DNA of 64,000 nucleotides from Anaeromyxobacter oryzisoli (GTDB taxonomy: Bacteria > Myxococcota > Myxococcia > Myxococcales > Anaeromyxobacteraceae). Below, in pieces: positions 49,809-59,745 of the stretch. Within the stretch, counting starts at the first letter, position 1. The number at the start of each line of letters is the position of its first letter. Location of the stretch: assembly GCF_022690765.1 (NCBI RefSeq), contig NZ_JALCZA010000014.1, positions 30,165 to 94,164 on the forward strand. The letters run 5' to 3'. Below the pieces are notes generated by a model. It searched no databases. It saw nothing but the letters and a program-made list of their open reading frames with translations, and had not been told where the DNA came from. The translations under genes and the position numbers were made by a program.

Positions 49809-51527
49809 CTACCCGCGCTCCGGGTAGACGACGAGCCGGGCCCCCACCACCAGCTTGTGCCGCTGCGGGTTCTTGATCCCGTTCCACTTGCAGAGCTCGC
49901 CGAGCTCGACCCCGTACCGCTGGGAGATCGACCAGAGCGTGTCGCCGGCGCGGACGCGGACCTTGGCGCGACCCGCCGCCTTCGCGGGGGCCTTCTCCCG
50001 GGCCGACGCGCGCGCGACCAGCGCGCGCTCGCGGCGCGTCTCGGAGGCGTTGCGTACGACGGGCTCGGGGGCGCGGGCGAGGGCGACGGCGTTCCCGACG
50101 GGCCGCGGGATGAGCAGCTCGGTCCCGGGCCGGAGGCGCCTGCCGGGCTTGAGCCCGTTCATCTCCAGGATGCCGCCGGTGGACACGCCGTACCGCCGGG
50201 CGATCCGGGCGAGCGTCTCGCCGCGGCGGATCACGTGGCCGGCGAAGGTGAGCCGGGCCTGGTCCTGCATCGCCGGCCAGCTCTGCGCGAACACCTCCGC
50301 CTGGCTCTGCGGGATCTTGAGCTTGTACGGCCGCGGCGGCGTGCAGGCGCGACGCAGCTCGGGGTTCAGATCGAGGACCACCCGCTCCGGCACGCCGGCG
50401 GCGCGCGCGACGACGGAGAGGAGCGTCGCCTGCGGGATGGTGACCTCCCGGTAATCGGTCCACTTCTCGCGCTCGATCTCGTCGGCGGGGAACCCGAACG
50501 CGTCCTGGTGCTTGAAGACGATCGCGGCCGCCATGAGCTTCGGGACGTACCCCTTCGTCTCCTCGCGGAACGGCGCGCCGCGCCCCTTCACCGCGGCCAT
50601 CTCCCAGAAGTCCTGGTAGCCCTGGGACTTGCCCAGGAGCACCCGGCCCACGCCGGCGTTGTAGCCGGCCCACGCGAGGCGCCAGTCGCCGGTCTGCTCG
50701 TAGAGCTGCTTCAGGTACCGCGCGGCCGCGCGGGCGGACTTCTCCGGATCGCGCCGCTCGTCCACCCAGAAGTCCTGCGCGAGCCCGAACATCCTGCCGG
50801 TCGGGGCGATGAACTGCCACGGGCCCGAGGCGCTCGCGCGGCTGTAGGCGAAGTTCGCGAACCCGCTCTCGATCATCGCGAGGAAGACCGTGTCCTCCGG
50901 CAGCCCCGCGCTCTTGAGGATCGTGCGGTACTTCTCCATGTAGCGGTGCGCGCGCCCGAGCCACTTCACGAAGTGGCCGCGCATGACCGGCGACTGGAAG
51001 AAGCGGATGTACGCGACGACCGCGTCGTTCACGTCGATGGGGATGTCGTACTCGGACTTGAGGCGGGCGAGATCGTGATCCAGCTCGGGGAGGAGCGCGA
51101 TCCGGCCGCCCTCGGCGGGCGCGGTGGTGTCGCGCTCGAGCGCGCCGTCCACGCGATCCCGGAGCGGCGACTCGAGCCCGAGCCCCTCGGCGCGGCCCGG
51201 CTTCGCCCCGCGCGGCACGCGGACCTTCGCGGCCTCCTCGGCCTTGCGGATCTCGTCGAGCTCGGCCGACTCCGCCTGGATCTCCTCCGCGATGGCGGGC
51301 TCGTCCGGGGTGTCCACCTCGGCGAGGGCCTCGTCCACCGGGGCGCTCTTGTGGGCGGGCGCCGCGGGCGCCGGCGGCACCAGGGCGGGCTCGGGGACCG
51401 CCGCAGGCGGCAGGGCCTGTGCGGCGGCTTCCGCGGCGGCCGCGCCGACGGTGCCCTGCGCGAACGCGCGCACCGGGAGGAACGTCACGGAACAGAGAAC
51501 CAGGAAGGTCGTGCGGATCCGCCTCAT
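49809..51527 (-). CDS. mltD: Membrane-bound lytic murein transglycosylase (MltD-like) with LysM domains
   Basis: The 572-residue protein has a signal peptide (residues 1-24) and a Pro/Ala-rich linker to about 150. The family 1 lytic transglycosylase domain carries the catalytic Glu220 in MIESGFAN and GPWQFIAPTGRMFGL. Two LysM repeats follow (HVIRRGETLARIARRYGVS and VRVRAGDTLWSISQRYGVE). It cleaves peptidoglycan in the periplasm with anhydro-MurNAc formation. ATG 51527 follows GAGGAGCG. This is the MltD order, though the linker is longer than in E. coli. Confidence 0.92.
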   Translation of the reverse strand: MRRIRTTFLVLCSVTFLPVRAFAQGTVGAAAAEAAAQALPPAAVPEPALVPPAPAAPAHKSAPVDEALAEVDTPDEPAIAEEIQAESAELDEIRKAEEAAKVRVPRGAKPGRAEGLGLESPLRDRVDGALERDTTAPAEGGRIALLPELDHDLARLKSEYDIPIDVNDAVVAYIRFFQSPVMRGHFVKWLGRAHRYMEKYRTILKSAGLPEDTVFLAMIESGFANFAYSRASASGPWQFIAPTGRMFGLAQDFWVDERRDPEKSARAAARYLKQLYEQTGDWRLAWAGYNAGVGRVLLGKSQGYQDFWEMAAVKGRGAPFREETKGYVPKLMAAAIVFKHQDAFGFPADEIEREKWTDYREVTIPQATLLSVVARAAGVPERVVLDLNPELRRACTPPRPYKLKIPQSQAEVFAQSWPAMQDQARLTFAGHVIRRGETLARIARRYGVSTGGILEMNGLKPGRRLRPGTELLIPRPVGNAVALARAPEPVVRNASETRRERALVARASAREKAPAKAAGRAKVRVRAGDTLWSISQRYGVELGELCKWNGIKNPQRHKLVVGARLVVYPERG

Positions 51528-51985
51528 CGCTCCTCGGCTGTTTCGGAAACCGGCGAAAAGACCGGCGCCTGCTCTGGGTTGCATCGTACCGGCCCTGCGC
51601 GGGAGATCAAAATCGTCGCCGTCCACCGTGAGGTACGTACACCCACCGATACGCACCTCGTGTGCCCTCCTCGACGCGTCCGCGACCCGGCGCGCGCTCG
51701 CTGGATTCGCGCTCCCCGCCGGACGGACCTCGTCCCAGTCACCTCGGCCACCAGCAGCCTGTGCACGGGCTCGGAAGGCGGCAGCCCCCCCGCATGTCCC
51801 GGGGAGGAGCGGGCGACCGCGATGACGCGCGATGGGCGCGCGGGTCAGATGGCTGGCTCGGGAAGGTTTGCGCACGGCGGCCTCGGGGCTTAGTCCCGAA
51901 CCGCCGGCGCGCCGGAGCATTCCTGGATTTCCACACCCTGAACGGCCGTGCTACACCCCGCGCCTGCCGGATCGCCCGTCGCCCC
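51528..51985. other. Divergent intergenic region
   Basis: These 458 bases separate the divergent transglycosylase and dihydrouridine synthase genes. I see no credible gene in it and no strong promoter. An AT-richer stretch near 51600-51660 (GATCAAAATCGTCG and GGTACGTACAC) is the likeliest regulatory part for the minus gene. TGCTACACC near 51948 could be an extended -10 for the plus gene. Both are weak. Confidence 0.4.
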
Positions 51986-53038
51986 ATGCAGATCGGTCCT
52001 CATCGCTTCCCCGGACGCTTCTTCCTCGCGCCGCTCGCCGGCGTGTCGGATCGCCCCTTCCGCGCGATCTGCCGCCGCATGGGCGCGAGCTTCGCCTACA
52101 CCGAGATGGTGAGCGCGCACGGCCTCGTGCACGGTCAGCTCCAGACCCGGAGCTACCTGGATCGCGAGCCGGACGAGGAGCCCTTCGCGGTGCAGATCTT
52201 CGCCGCCGAGCCCGACGTGCTCGCGCGCGGCGCGGCGGTGGCGGTCGAGGCGGGCGCGGGGATCATCGACGTCAACATGGCCTGCCCGGTGAAGAAGGTC
52301 TGCGGCACCGGCGCGGGCGCCGCGCTCGGGCGCGACCCGCGCCGGGTCGAGCAGGCGGTGCGGGCGATCCGCGCCGCGGTCCAGGTCCCGGTGACGGTCA
52401 AGATCCGGGCGGGCTGGGACGACACCGAGCTGAACTGCGTCGAGGTCGCGCGCGCGGCCGAGGCGGGCGGCGCAGCCGCGGTGGCGCTGCACGGCCGGAC
52501 CCGGGCGCAGATGTACTCCGGCAAGGCGCGCTGGGAGCTCCTGCGCGCGGTGAAGGAGGCCGTCTCCGTCCCGGTGCTCGGCTCGGGCGACGTCTGGAGC
52601 GCGGCGGACGCCCTCCGGATGCGGGCGGAGACCGGCTGCGACGCGGTGCTGGTCGCCCGCGGCGCCTGCGGGAACCCCTGGATCTTCCGCGAGCTGCGCG
52701 CGGCCGAGCTCGGGCTGCCGCGGCCGCCGCCGCCCACGCGCGACGAGTGGGCCTCGACCGTGCTCGAGCACGTGCGGCTCCAGATCGAGCACCGGCGGCG
52801 GCAGGCTCCGGCGGAGGACGCCGCCGCCGCCGAGCGCGCCGCGATCCGCGAGCTGCGCAAGCACCTCCTCTGGTACACGCGGGGGCGCCGCGGGGGCGTC
52901 CTCTTCCGGCGCGACGCCGACCGGCTCGTCACCGCCGCCGACGTCCGGGCCCTCGTGGACCAGCACTTCCCGCCCGGGGGGGAGAGCTTCGAGCTCGACC
53001 CGAGCTTCCGGCGCGGTCCCGAGCTGGACGAGACATGA
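51986..53038 (+). CDS. dusB: tRNA-dihydrouridine synthase
   Basis: The 350-residue FMN enzyme begins FFLAPLAGVSDRPFRAICRR and has EMVSAHGL. The catalytic Cys100 sits in NMACPVKKV. GAGAALGRDP, VKIRAGWDD, VALHGRTRAQMYSG and the FMN phosphate site GSGDV follow. It reduces specific uridines of tRNA with NADPH. The ATG at 51986 precedes the family N-terminus. The ZIP transporter gene overlaps its stop (ATGA), so the two are coupled. DusB is the closest group by eye. Confidence 0.92.
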   Translation: MQIGPHRFPGRFFLAPLAGVSDRPFRAICRRMGASFAYTEMVSAHGLVHGQLQTRSYLDREPDEEPFAVQIFAAEPDVLARGAAVAVEAGAGIIDVNMACPVKKVCGTGAGAALGRDPRRVEQAVRAIRAAVQVPVTVKIRAGWDDTELNCVEVARAAEAGGAAAVALHGRTRAQMYSGKARWELLRAVKEAVSVPVLGSGDVWSAADALRMRAETGCDAVLVARGACGNPWIFRELRAAELGLPRPPPPTRDEWASTVLEHVRLQIEHRRRQAPAEDAAAAERAAIRELRKHLLWYTRGRRGGVLFRRDADRLVTAADVRALVDQHFPPGGESFELDPSFRRGPELDET

Positions 53039-53862
53039 CCCAGACCCAGGCCCTCGCCTTCTACACCGGCGCCATCCTCGCCGGCGCCCTCGCCGGCGGC
53101 TCGCTCCCCCTGCTCGGGCGGATGGGCCGCTCCGACCTCGGCCTCTCCTTCTCCGCGGGCGTGATGCTCGGCGCCGCGTTCTTCCACATGCTCCCGGAGG
53201 CCGTCGAGGGCGCGGGGGCGAGCGCGTCGCCCTTCGTGCTCCTCGGGTTCCTGGTGCTGTACCTCCTCGAGCGGTTCGTGCTCGTGCACGTCTGCGCGGA
53301 GCCCGGGCCGAACGCGCGCCTCTCGGGCGCGGAGGGCGGCGAGATCGCCGTGGGGCACCTGCACGCTCCCGGCGAGCACCACCTGCACGGGCACGAGGCC
53401 GTCTGCGACGTGCACACGATGGGGCTCGCGGCCTTCGCCGGGATGAGCGCGCACACGCTCGTGGACGGCTTCGCGCTCGGCGCCGCCACCATGACCCCGG
53501 AGCTCGGCGCGCTGGTGTTCCTCGCGATCCTCGCCCACAAGGTGCCGAACTCGTTCTCGCTCTCGACGATCCTGCGCGCGGAGGGCTACTCGCGCGGGAA
53601 GACGCTCGCGATGAACGCCGCCTTCGCGCTGATGGTGCCGCTCGGGGCCGGCCTGTACTTCGCCCTGAAGGAGCTCGTGCGCGTCGAGACGTTCACGTCG
53701 TTCGTGCTCGCGGCGAGCGCGGGGACGTTCCTGCACCTGTCGCTCTCGGACATCCTCCCGGACCTCCACCGGCGCGGCGGCTCGAAGTGGCAGCTCTCCG
53801 GGGCGCTGCTCGTCGGGCTCGCGCTGATGTGGGGGCTCCGGGCGCTGAACCACGCGCACTGA
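53035..53862 (+). CDS. ZIP family metal transporter
   Basis: The 275-residue membrane protein has seven or eight segments. A His-rich cytoplasmic loop (HLHAPGEHHLHGHE) follows the third segment. The metal-pathway motifs are HTLVDGFALGAA in TM4 and AHKVPNSFSLSTIL in TM5, which replaces the more usual HE-x-PE form. ZIP proteins bring Zn or other divalent metals into the cytoplasm. Its ATG overlaps the dus stop. A short gap follows before the converging glycosyltransferase gene. Confidence 0.85.
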   Translation: MTQTQALAFYTGAILAGALAGGSLPLLGRMGRSDLGLSFSAGVMLGAAFFHMLPEAVEGAGASASPFVLLGFLVLYLLERFVLVHVCAEPGPNARLSGAEGGEIAVGHLHAPGEHHLHGHEAVCDVHTMGLAAFAGMSAHTLVDGFALGAATMTPELGALVFLAILAHKVPNSFSLSTILRAEGYSRGKTLAMNAAFALMVPLGAGLYFALKELVRVETFTSFVLAASAGTFLHLSLSDILPDLHRRGGSKWQLSGALLVGLALMWGLRALNHAH

Positions 53863-53927
53863 TCCGGCTGCGGCCGGGCCTCGGGCTTCGGCTGGGACTG
53901 CGCCAGGGCTCCTCGCGCTCGCCGGGA

Positions 53928-55463
53928 TCAGCGCCCGAGCGGGCGCTCCAGGCGGAGCAGCCGGACCCCGCCCACCTCCTCGTCGTCGGTGACGCGAGCG
54001 CCGATCCCGAACGCGGCGCGGGCGCGAGCCGAGCCCGATCGCTCGTCGCGCAGCACGAAGAGGGCCCCGGCCCGCCCGGCGAGCCGCGCATCGAGCGGCG
54101 GGCGCGACGCGCCGTCGAGCGAGAGCGGGTCGCCCGGGACCGGCTCGACGCGCTCCGGCCCCGGACCAAGGCCGAGTCGAGCCAGCTCCCGGTCGATGGA
54201 GACGGCGAGCGCCGGGTGGCTGACCACCAGCGCGTCGCCGGGGCGGGCGATCCCGAGGAGGCGCGCCGAGACCCGGTCGATCGGCTGCCACGGCGGCACG
54301 GCGCGCCGGTCGCGCCCCACCTCGTAGGCGGCGACGACGGCGAAGAGGAGGGCCGCCCCGGCGACGAGCCGGGGTCGGCGGAGCGCGCAGATCCCGAGCG
54401 CGACGAGGAGGGTGAAGCCGGGCAGGGCCACGAGGAGGTAGCGGGCCACGAGGAGCGGCTTCACCGCCGAGACGGCGACGGCGAGGCCGACCGGGACGAC
54501 CACCCAGGCGAGCGCCAGCGCCGCGCCGAACCCGCGCTCGCCGCCGCGACTCGCCACGACCGCCGCGACGACCGCGCCAGCCGCCGCCGGCAGGAGGAGG
54601 AGCCGCGCGCCGCCGGCGAGGTGGACGAAGACCATGGCCACCTGGCCCCACGACAGCGGGCCGATCCACGCCGTCTGGCCGCCGTCGCCGTGCATTGCGA
54701 GGACGATGGCCGCGGCCGCGCCCACGCCCCCGATCGCCGCGCCCAAGGCGAGCCAGGCGCGCGCGCGGCGGATTCCAGGGTGGCGGAGCGCGGCCAGGAC
54801 CTGGGCGGCGAGCACGAAGGCGGCGAAGAGGTGGGCCCAGGTGGCGAGGGCGGCGAGGAGGCCGAAGGCGACGGCCGCCGCCGGCCGCGGCTTTTCGAGG
54901 AGCGCGAGGAGCGCGAGCGTCGAGAGGACGACCAGGAGGAGCGCGAGCATGTAGGAGCGCGCCTCGAGCGAATAGAAGACGTGGAAGTGGCTCACGGAGA
55001 GGAGGCCGCCTCCGACGAGCGCGGCCCGGTCGCCGACGAGTCGACGTCCGGCGAGGAAGAGGGCCGGGACGGCGATGACGCCGAAGGTCGCCGAGAGGGT
55101 GCGCGCGACGGCGAGGGCGTCCAGGCCGAGCGGATCGGTGACACGGAGGAGGGCGGCGAGGAAGACGGTGTAGAGGGCGCCGTTCGCCTCGGTGCCGCCG
55201 AGCTGGCCGAGGAGCTGCGCGAGCGGATAGCGCGCGAGCGCGACCGTGACGCACTCGTCGAACCACATCGGACGGCCGGGACGGGCCACGAGCAGGACGC
55301 CGAGGGCGACGGCGCCGAGCGCGAGGGCGGCGGCGAGCGCGACGCGACGTGACCAGCGCGCGTCGCCCGGCGGGGCGGGCGACGGCGCGGAGGAGTCGGG
55401 GGACACGGGGGGACTGTACCGCACCGAGGCCCGGCTGCCTGCGACCCGTTCCTCCGACGTCAC
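53928..55463 (-). CDS. GT-C type membrane glycosyltransferase (PMT/ArnT-like)
   Basis: The 511-residue protein has about 11 to 13 membrane segments and an N-terminal loop MWFDECVT, the acidic site of GT-C enzymes that use lipid-linked sugars. [16 protein letters not shown] segment between membrane helices is also typical of this group. A C-terminal soluble domain of about 110 residues follows. It probably transfers a sugar from polyprenyl phosphate on the outer face of the membrane. Its GTG overlaps the chemoreceptor stop (GTGA), an odd pairing. Acceptor unknown. Confidence 0.8.
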   Translation of the reverse strand: MTSEERVAGSRASVRYSPPVSPDSSAPSPAPPGDARWSRRVALAAALALGAVALGVLLVARPGRPMWFDECVTVALARYPLAQLLGQLGGTEANGALYTVFLAALLRVTDPLGLDALAVARTLSATFGVIAVPALFLAGRRLVGDRAALVGGGLLSVSHFHVFYSLEARSYMLALLLVVLSTLALLALLEKPRPAAAVAFGLLAALATWAHLFAAFVLAAQVLAALRHPGIRRARAWLALGAAIGGVGAAAAIVLAMHGDGGQTAWIGPLSWGQVAMVFVHLAGGARLLLLPAAAGAVVAAVVASRGGERGFGAALALAWVVVPVGLAVAVSAVKPLLVARYLLVALPGFTLLVALGICALRRPRLVAGAALLFAVVAAYEVGRDRRAVPPWQPIDRVSARLLGIARPGDALVVSHPALAVSIDRELARLGLGPGPERVEPVPGDPLSLDGASRPPLDARLAGRAGALFVLRDERSGSARARAAFGIGARVTDDEEVGGVRLLRLERPLGR

Positions 55464-57052
55464 CGCTGGAGCGGGACGACCTCGTCTCGACGCGCCCCCT
55501 GATAGTGAGACGCGGCGTTGCCGCTGGGCGCGCCCGGGGCGGCCCGCGGGCCAGCGGCTCCCCGCTCCGGGCCGGCGTCCGCGGCCGTCCGGAACGAGGC
55601 GACGCTCGCCTGGAGCGCCCGGGACTGCTGCGAGAGCTCCTCGGCGGTCGCGGAGATCTCCTCCGCCGACGCCGCGTTCTGCTGGGTCACCACGTCGAGC
55701 TGCTGGATCGCGCGGCGGAGCTGCTCGGTCCCGGTGCTCTGCTGGCGGCTCGCGCTGGTGATCTCCGCGACGAGCGCGGCGGTCCGCTGCACGTCCGGGA
55801 CGATCTCGCCGAGGAGCTTGCCGGCACGCTCGGCGAGCTGGACGCTCGAGCTCGAGAGGTCGCCGATCTCCTTGGCCGCCACCCGGCTGCGCTCGGCGAG
55901 CTTGCGCACCTCGACCGCCACGACCGCGAACCCGCGCCCGTGCTGGCCGGCCCGCGCGGCCTCGATGCTCGCGTTCAGCGCGAGCAGGTTCGTCTGGTAC
56001 GCGATCTCGTCCACGATCGAGATCCGATCGGCGATGGTCCGGATGGCGGCCACCGTCTCCGTCACCGCCTTGCCGCCCTCGATGGCCGTCTGGGCGGTCT
56101 CGCTCGCGATCCGCTCCGTCTGGCCGGCGTTCGCGGCGTTCTGACGGATCCCGGAGGCCATCTCCTCGATGGACGAGGAGGCCTCCTCCGCCGAGGACGC
56201 CTGCGCCGCCGCCCCCTCGGACATCTGCACCGTGCTCGCCGCCATGGCGTCGCTCGCGGTGGAGACGGCGTTCGCGGCGGACTTCACGTCGATCACCATC
56301 CCTCGGAGCGACTCGGCCATGCGCCCGAAGCTCGAGGCGAGCTCGGTGATCTCGTCGTTCCCGCCGACCTCGACGCTCTGCTGGAGGTCGCCGCCGGCCA
56401 TGGTCGCCGCCGCGCGCGTCAGCCGCTCGAGCCGGCGCGTGATCATCCGGGCGAGGAACAGGGCCCCGAGCAGGCAGGCGCCGAAGATCGCGAGGCCGAG
56501 CACGATGGAGCGCGCGTAGGCGGCGCGGAGCTCGCGCCGGATCTCGTCCGCGCGGAACGCCACCTGGGCGAGGCCCACCCGCCGCCCAGCGCTCCCGTCT
56601 GCGGTGTGCGCCGCGCCGACCTCCTCGAGGATGATCGGGACGGACACCTCGATCACCGGGACGCCCTGCACCGTCTGGGCCCGCTCCACCGGCGTGCGCC
56701 CCTCGGGCTGCCGCGGCGTCCCGAGCTGCTCCGGGGCGACCTTGCCGAGATCCGGATCGGTGGCGTGGGCGAGGACCTGCGAGTCGGCGCCGCGCAGCAG
56801 GACGTAGCCGATGTCGGGGAGGTCCCGCACCGTCGCGTCGGCGGCGGCCTGGAGCCCAGCGCGGTCGCCCGCGAACGTGGCGTATCCCAGGTTGTTCGCG
56901 AGCCCGAGCGCCACCGCCCGGGCTCGCTCCCTGAGCTGATCCTGGAACATCCCGCTCGTCTGGTAGTTGTCGGCGCCCAGGAGGATCGCGGCGAGCAGGG
57001 CCATCGATCCGCTGATGAGGCTGAGCACCTTCAAGCCGAGGGTGACGCGCAC
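55460..57052 (-). CDS. Methyl-accepting chemotaxis protein
   Basis: The 530-residue protein has TM1 at about 8-28, a periplasmic sensor of about 150 residues, and TM2 at about 181-202. A HAMP domain (206-258) and a methyl-accepting coiled coil follow. The signalling tip [20 protein letters not shown] spans residues 348-367. It senses a ligand and controls CheA. The C-terminus lacks the CheR-binding pentapeptide. It starts 31 bases after the binding-protein gene stop and overlaps the glycosyltransferase start. The orphan binding protein could deliver its ligand, which is inference. Confidence 0.92.
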   Translation of the reverse strand: MRVTLGLKVLSLISGSMALLAAILLGADNYQTSGMFQDQLRERARAVALGLANNLGYATFAGDRAGLQAAADATVRDLPDIGYVLLRGADSQVLAHATDPDLGKVAPEQLGTPRQPEGRTPVERAQTVQGVPVIEVSVPIILEEVGAAHTADGSAGRRVGLAQVAFRADEIRRELRAAYARSIVLGLAIFGACLLGALFLARMITRRLERLTRAAATMAGGDLQQSVEVGGNDEITELASSFGRMAESLRGMVIDVKSAANAVSTASDAMAASTVQMSEGAAAQASSAEEASSSIEEMASGIRQNAANAGQTERIASETAQTAIEGGKAVTETVAAIRTIADRISIVDEIAYQTNLLALNASIEAARAGQHGRGFAVVAVEVRKLAERSRVAAKEIGDLSSSSVQLAERAGKLLGEIVPDVQRTAALVAEITSASRQQSTGTEQLRRAIQQLDVVTQQNAASAEEISATAEELSQQSRALQASVASFRTAADAGPERGAAGPRAAPGAPSGNAASHYQGARRDEVVPLQR

Positions 57053-57083
57053 GGAACCTCCGTCGAGCCAGGGTGAGACGGCG

Positions 57084-58055
57084 CTACTTGCCGTGGGCGC
57101 GCTTCGCGGCCTCGAGCAGGTCGAGTCGCACGAAGTCCGCCGCGACGGGGTGGATCGGCAGCTTGCCCGCGCCGTACTTGACCATGAAGTACGCGGTGTT
57201 CTGCACGTAGTTGAGCGTGATGTCGGTCGTGAGCGGCCCGTTCGCGGCGCTGTCCGCGTAGTCCTGGTGGTTGAGGGTGCCGCCGAAGACGGTCTCGCGG
57301 GTGTACTTCTCGGCCAGGGCCGGCTGCGCCTGGAAGGTCCGGGTCGCCTCCACGAAGCACCGGAGGACGCGCTGGGCCAGGTCGCGGTTCTCGTACATCT
57401 TCTTCGTCATGACGAGGGCGCGGACCGGCTCGCCGAGCGGCGTGTCGTACGGCTTCATGATCTCGCGGCCGAACCCGCCGCTGATCGCCTGGCTCGCGTA
57501 GGGATCGGACTCGCAGACGGCGTCCACCGTGCCCGCCTGGAGCAGCTTGTTCGCCTCGGCGGAGGCCCTGGTCTGGACGATGCGCACGTCCTGGCCGGCG
57601 TTCACGGACCAGGTGAGCTTGTGCTGGACGAGCTCGGCGTAGAGCATCAGCTCCTGGGCCGAGCCGTGGAGCACGGCGACCTTCTTGCCCTTCAGCTCCT
57701 CGATCTTCTTGATCGGCAGGCTCTTGCGGGAGAGGAGCATCGACCCGCCGCGGCCGAGGCCGGCGACGATGTAGAGCGGCGTCCCGTTCGCGTAGCCCTC
57801 GATCGCGGCGTCGGTCGCGCCCGCGCCGATGTCGATCGTGCCGGCCTTGATCTGGGCCATCACGTCGATGCCCTTCTCGAAGAACTTCTCCTCCACCTTC
57901 AAGCCGTACTTGTGCCCGATGACCTTCATGTACGAGACGGCGCCGTACTGGACGAACTTGAGGTTGCCGACGCGCACGACGTCTTCGGCCCGGGTCGCCC
58001 CCGCCGGCAGGGCGAGGACGAGCGCGAGCAGCAGGCCGCGGATGGGATTGGACAT
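57084..58055 (-). CDS. ABC-type substrate-binding protein (NMT1/SsuA-like)
   Basis: The 323-residue protein has a cleavable signal peptide ([19 protein letters not shown]). The mature protein is a type II periplasmic-binding fold: [19 protein letters not shown], the [19 protein letters not shown] pocket loop, [15 protein letters not shown] and [15 protein letters not shown]. This is the NMT1/SsuA group that binds sulfonates, thiamine precursors or similar. No permease or ATPase lies nearby, so it may feed the adjacent chemoreceptor. GGAGTG precedes ATG 58055. The spacer upstream contains the G/C homopolymers. Confidence 0.88.
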   Translation of the reverse strand: MSNPIRGLLLALVLALPAGATRAEDVVRVGNLKFVQYGAVSYMKVIGHKYGLKVEEKFFEKGIDVMAQIKAGTIDIGAGATDAAIEGYANGTPLYIVAGLGRGGSMLLSRKSLPIKKIEELKGKKVAVLHGSAQELMLYAELVQHKLTWSVNAGQDVRIVQTRASAEANKLLQAGTVDAVCESDPYASQAISGGFGREIMKPYDTPLGEPVRALVMTKKMYENRDLAQRVLRCFVEATRTFQAQPALAEKYTRETVFGGTLNHQDYADSAANGPLTTDITLNYVQNTAYFMVKYGAGKLPIHPVAADFVRLDLLEAAKRAHGK

Positions 58056-58173
58056 GTCGCGATCACTCCGTTCGAGGAAAGGGATGCGGTGAGAAGGGCG
58101 CGGCGCGCCCGCGGCGCGCGGGGCGCGCCGCGCTCGACCGGGCGGGGGCGGGGCGGCGGCGGCGCCGGGCCCG

Positions 58174-58214
58174 CCCCCCCCCCCCCCCCGCCGCCCCCCC
58201 CCCCCCCCCCCCCC
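58174..58214. repeat. C16 and C21 homopolymer tracts
   Basis: Sixteen C (58174-58189), then GCCG, then twenty-one C (58194-58214). On the transcribed minus strand this reads G21, CGGC, G16, placed 12 bases after the DapA-like stop and 119 bases before the binding-protein ATG. Such tracts are prone to slipped-strand changes and can form G-quadruplexes. Their exact length may be uncertain in any assembly. Confidence 0.9.
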
Positions 58215-58225
58215 ACGGCCGGAGG

Positions 58226-59287
58226 TCAGCGCGTCGTCTGGAGGCCGGGCATGGTGAACCCGACGGCGGCGAGCTTCGAGACGAGCTGCGCGCCCTGCGC
58301 GGCGGTCAGCTCCACCCACGGCGCCCGCACGGTCGGCCACGCGGGATCGGCGCCGTAGTACGAGACGGCGTACTTGAGCGCCGGGATCATCGGGAACGAC
58401 GAGAAGATCCCGCGCACGACGTTCAGCGCGGCCTGCTGCGCATCGGCGTCCGCGGCCTGCCAGGTCCGGAAGAGGCGGTCGATGGCGCCGGGGTTCACGT
58501 TGGCGGTGGCGCTGATGCAGCCCACGCCGCCCGCCCGCATGTTCTGGAGCAGCCACTGCTCGCTGCCCACGAACACGTCGAAGACGCTGCCGACGGCGGA
58601 GATGACGGACTGCGTGAACGTGAAGTTGTTGCCGCTGTCCTTCATGCCCGCGACGACGACCGGGTACGCCTTGACGAGCCGCTCGATGACGGGCAGGGGG
58701 ATGGCCACGCCCGAGGTACCAGGGATGTGGTACAGGTAGATCCGCATCCCCGAGTCGCCCACGCGCTGGATCACCTCGGAGTAGTAGCGGAACAGCCCGT
58801 CGTCGGGGACGCCCTTGTAATAGAAGGGCGGCAGCATGAGCTGGCCCGACGCGCCGACCGAGACCGCGGCGCGGGTGAGCCGCACGGCGCTCGGGACGTC
58901 GCAGGCGCCCGTGCCGGGCATCAGGTCGCTCGGGTTCACGCCGCCGTCGGCGAGCTCGTACAGCAGCTGCTCGCGCTCCTCGAGGGACATCGAGTTCGCC
59001 TCGCTGTTGGTCCCGAAGATCGCGAGCGCCGAGCACCCGTGCGACAGGAGCCACCGGCAGTGCCGGATGTACCGCTTGACGTCCGGCTTGTAGGTCCCGG
59101 CCTGGAACGGCGTGATGGCCGGGGCGAGGACGCCCGTGATCCGGCGGGGCGGGGTGTGGTGGCGACGCGCGCCGCCCTGCCGCTCGTCGGCCTCCGCCTT
59201 GCCACCGAGCAGCATCCCTGCGCCCGCGATCGCCGTCGCCTTCAGGAGCGAACGCCGGCCCATATTCGAGTTGCCCGAGTTGCTCAT
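58226..59287 (-). CDS. Tat-exported DapA-family (dihydrodipicolinate synthase/NAL fold) protein
   Basis: The 353-residue protein starts with a twin-arginine signal (GRRSLLKATAIAGAG, Arg11-Arg12). A DapA/N-acetylneuraminate-lyase barrel follows. Catalytic Tyr186 (YHIPGTSG) and Schiff-base Lys216 (VAGMKDSG) are present; the usual GTTGE is GTNSE (92-96). So the active site looks functional for a pyruvate-type aldolase, but in the periplasm, which is unusual because DapA-like enzymes are normally cytoplasmic. GGAGGAAC precedes ATG 59287. It heads the set of binding protein, chemoreceptor and glycosyltransferase. Confidence 0.85.
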   Translation of the reverse strand: MSNSGNSNMGRRSLLKATAIAGAGMLLGGKAEADERQGGARRHHTPPRRITGVLAPAITPFQAGTYKPDVKRYIRHCRWLLSHGCSALAIFGTNSEANSMSLEEREQLLYELADGGVNPSDLMPGTGACDVPSAVRLTRAAVSVGASGQLMLPPFYYKGVPDDGLFRYYSEVIQRVGDSGMRIYLYHIPGTSGVAIPLPVIERLVKAYPVVVAGMKDSGNNFTFTQSVISAVGSVFDVFVGSEQWLLQNMRAGGVGCISATANVNPGAIDRLFRTWQAADADAQQAALNVVRGIFSSFPMIPALKYAVSYYGADPAWPTVRAPWVELTAAQGAQLVSKLAAVGFTMPGLQTTR

Positions 59288-59311
59288 CTCGTGTTCCTCC
59301 GTTGCTGTCAC

Positions 59312-59327
59312 AACGTTTCAGAACGTT
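59312..59327. promoter_or_regulatory. AACGTT repeat upstream of the DapA-like gene
   Basis: AACGTT occurs twice (59312-59317 and 59322-59327) with a four-base gap, 25 to 40 bases upstream of the DapA-like ATG. Each unit is self-complementary, so the pair is also an inverted repeat and could be a repressor site. Confidence 0.4.
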
Positions 59328-59352
59328 CGTGTAACGACGAGGCCACACCGAC

Positions 59353-59366
59353 CGATTGACGAATCG
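59353..59366. promoter_or_regulatory. CGATT-GACG-AATCG inverted repeat
   Basis: A five-base perfect inverted repeat lies 66 bases upstream of the DapA-like start in the divergent region. It resembles an operator; no factor is known. Confidence 0.35.
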
Positions 59367-59449
59367 TGACTCACCCTACGCAATCCAACTTGCGTCGTCG
59401 AGGTGCGCATTTCCCGACAGGCGCCGACCGCGATCGATCGATTCACGTC

Positions 59450-59464
59450 GGGTCACCATGACCC
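59450..59464. promoter_or_regulatory. GGGTCA-CCA-TGACCC inverted repeat
   Basis: A perfect six-base inverted repeat with a three-base spacer lies in the middle of the 458-base divergent gap (59288-59745). It is a good candidate for a dimeric regulator site controlling either side. Apart from this and the two other inverted repeats, no gene is seen in the gap. Confidence 0.45.
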
Positions 59465-59745
59465 ACCGTGATTCGGGCCCCCGCACCACCTCAGGACGGA
59501 TCGTGAATTTCACTGATCTCACGCTGCGTTGTTCGTGGCGCCCGAGGTGAAGCCCCTCCCGCCGCGCCGCGCGCACCCGGGGTCGGCCCGGACCCGCGAG
59601 CGCCGCCAACCCGCCCTGAACGTGGGACGGCGCGCCGACGCCGCGAATCGCCGCCCGGGGAACACGCCCGCCCGTCGGCTGTTCTCCCACCTCGGCCGGG
59701 CGCGGGCTAAGCTCTCCCGGCGACTCTCGGGAAGAAGGGGACTCC

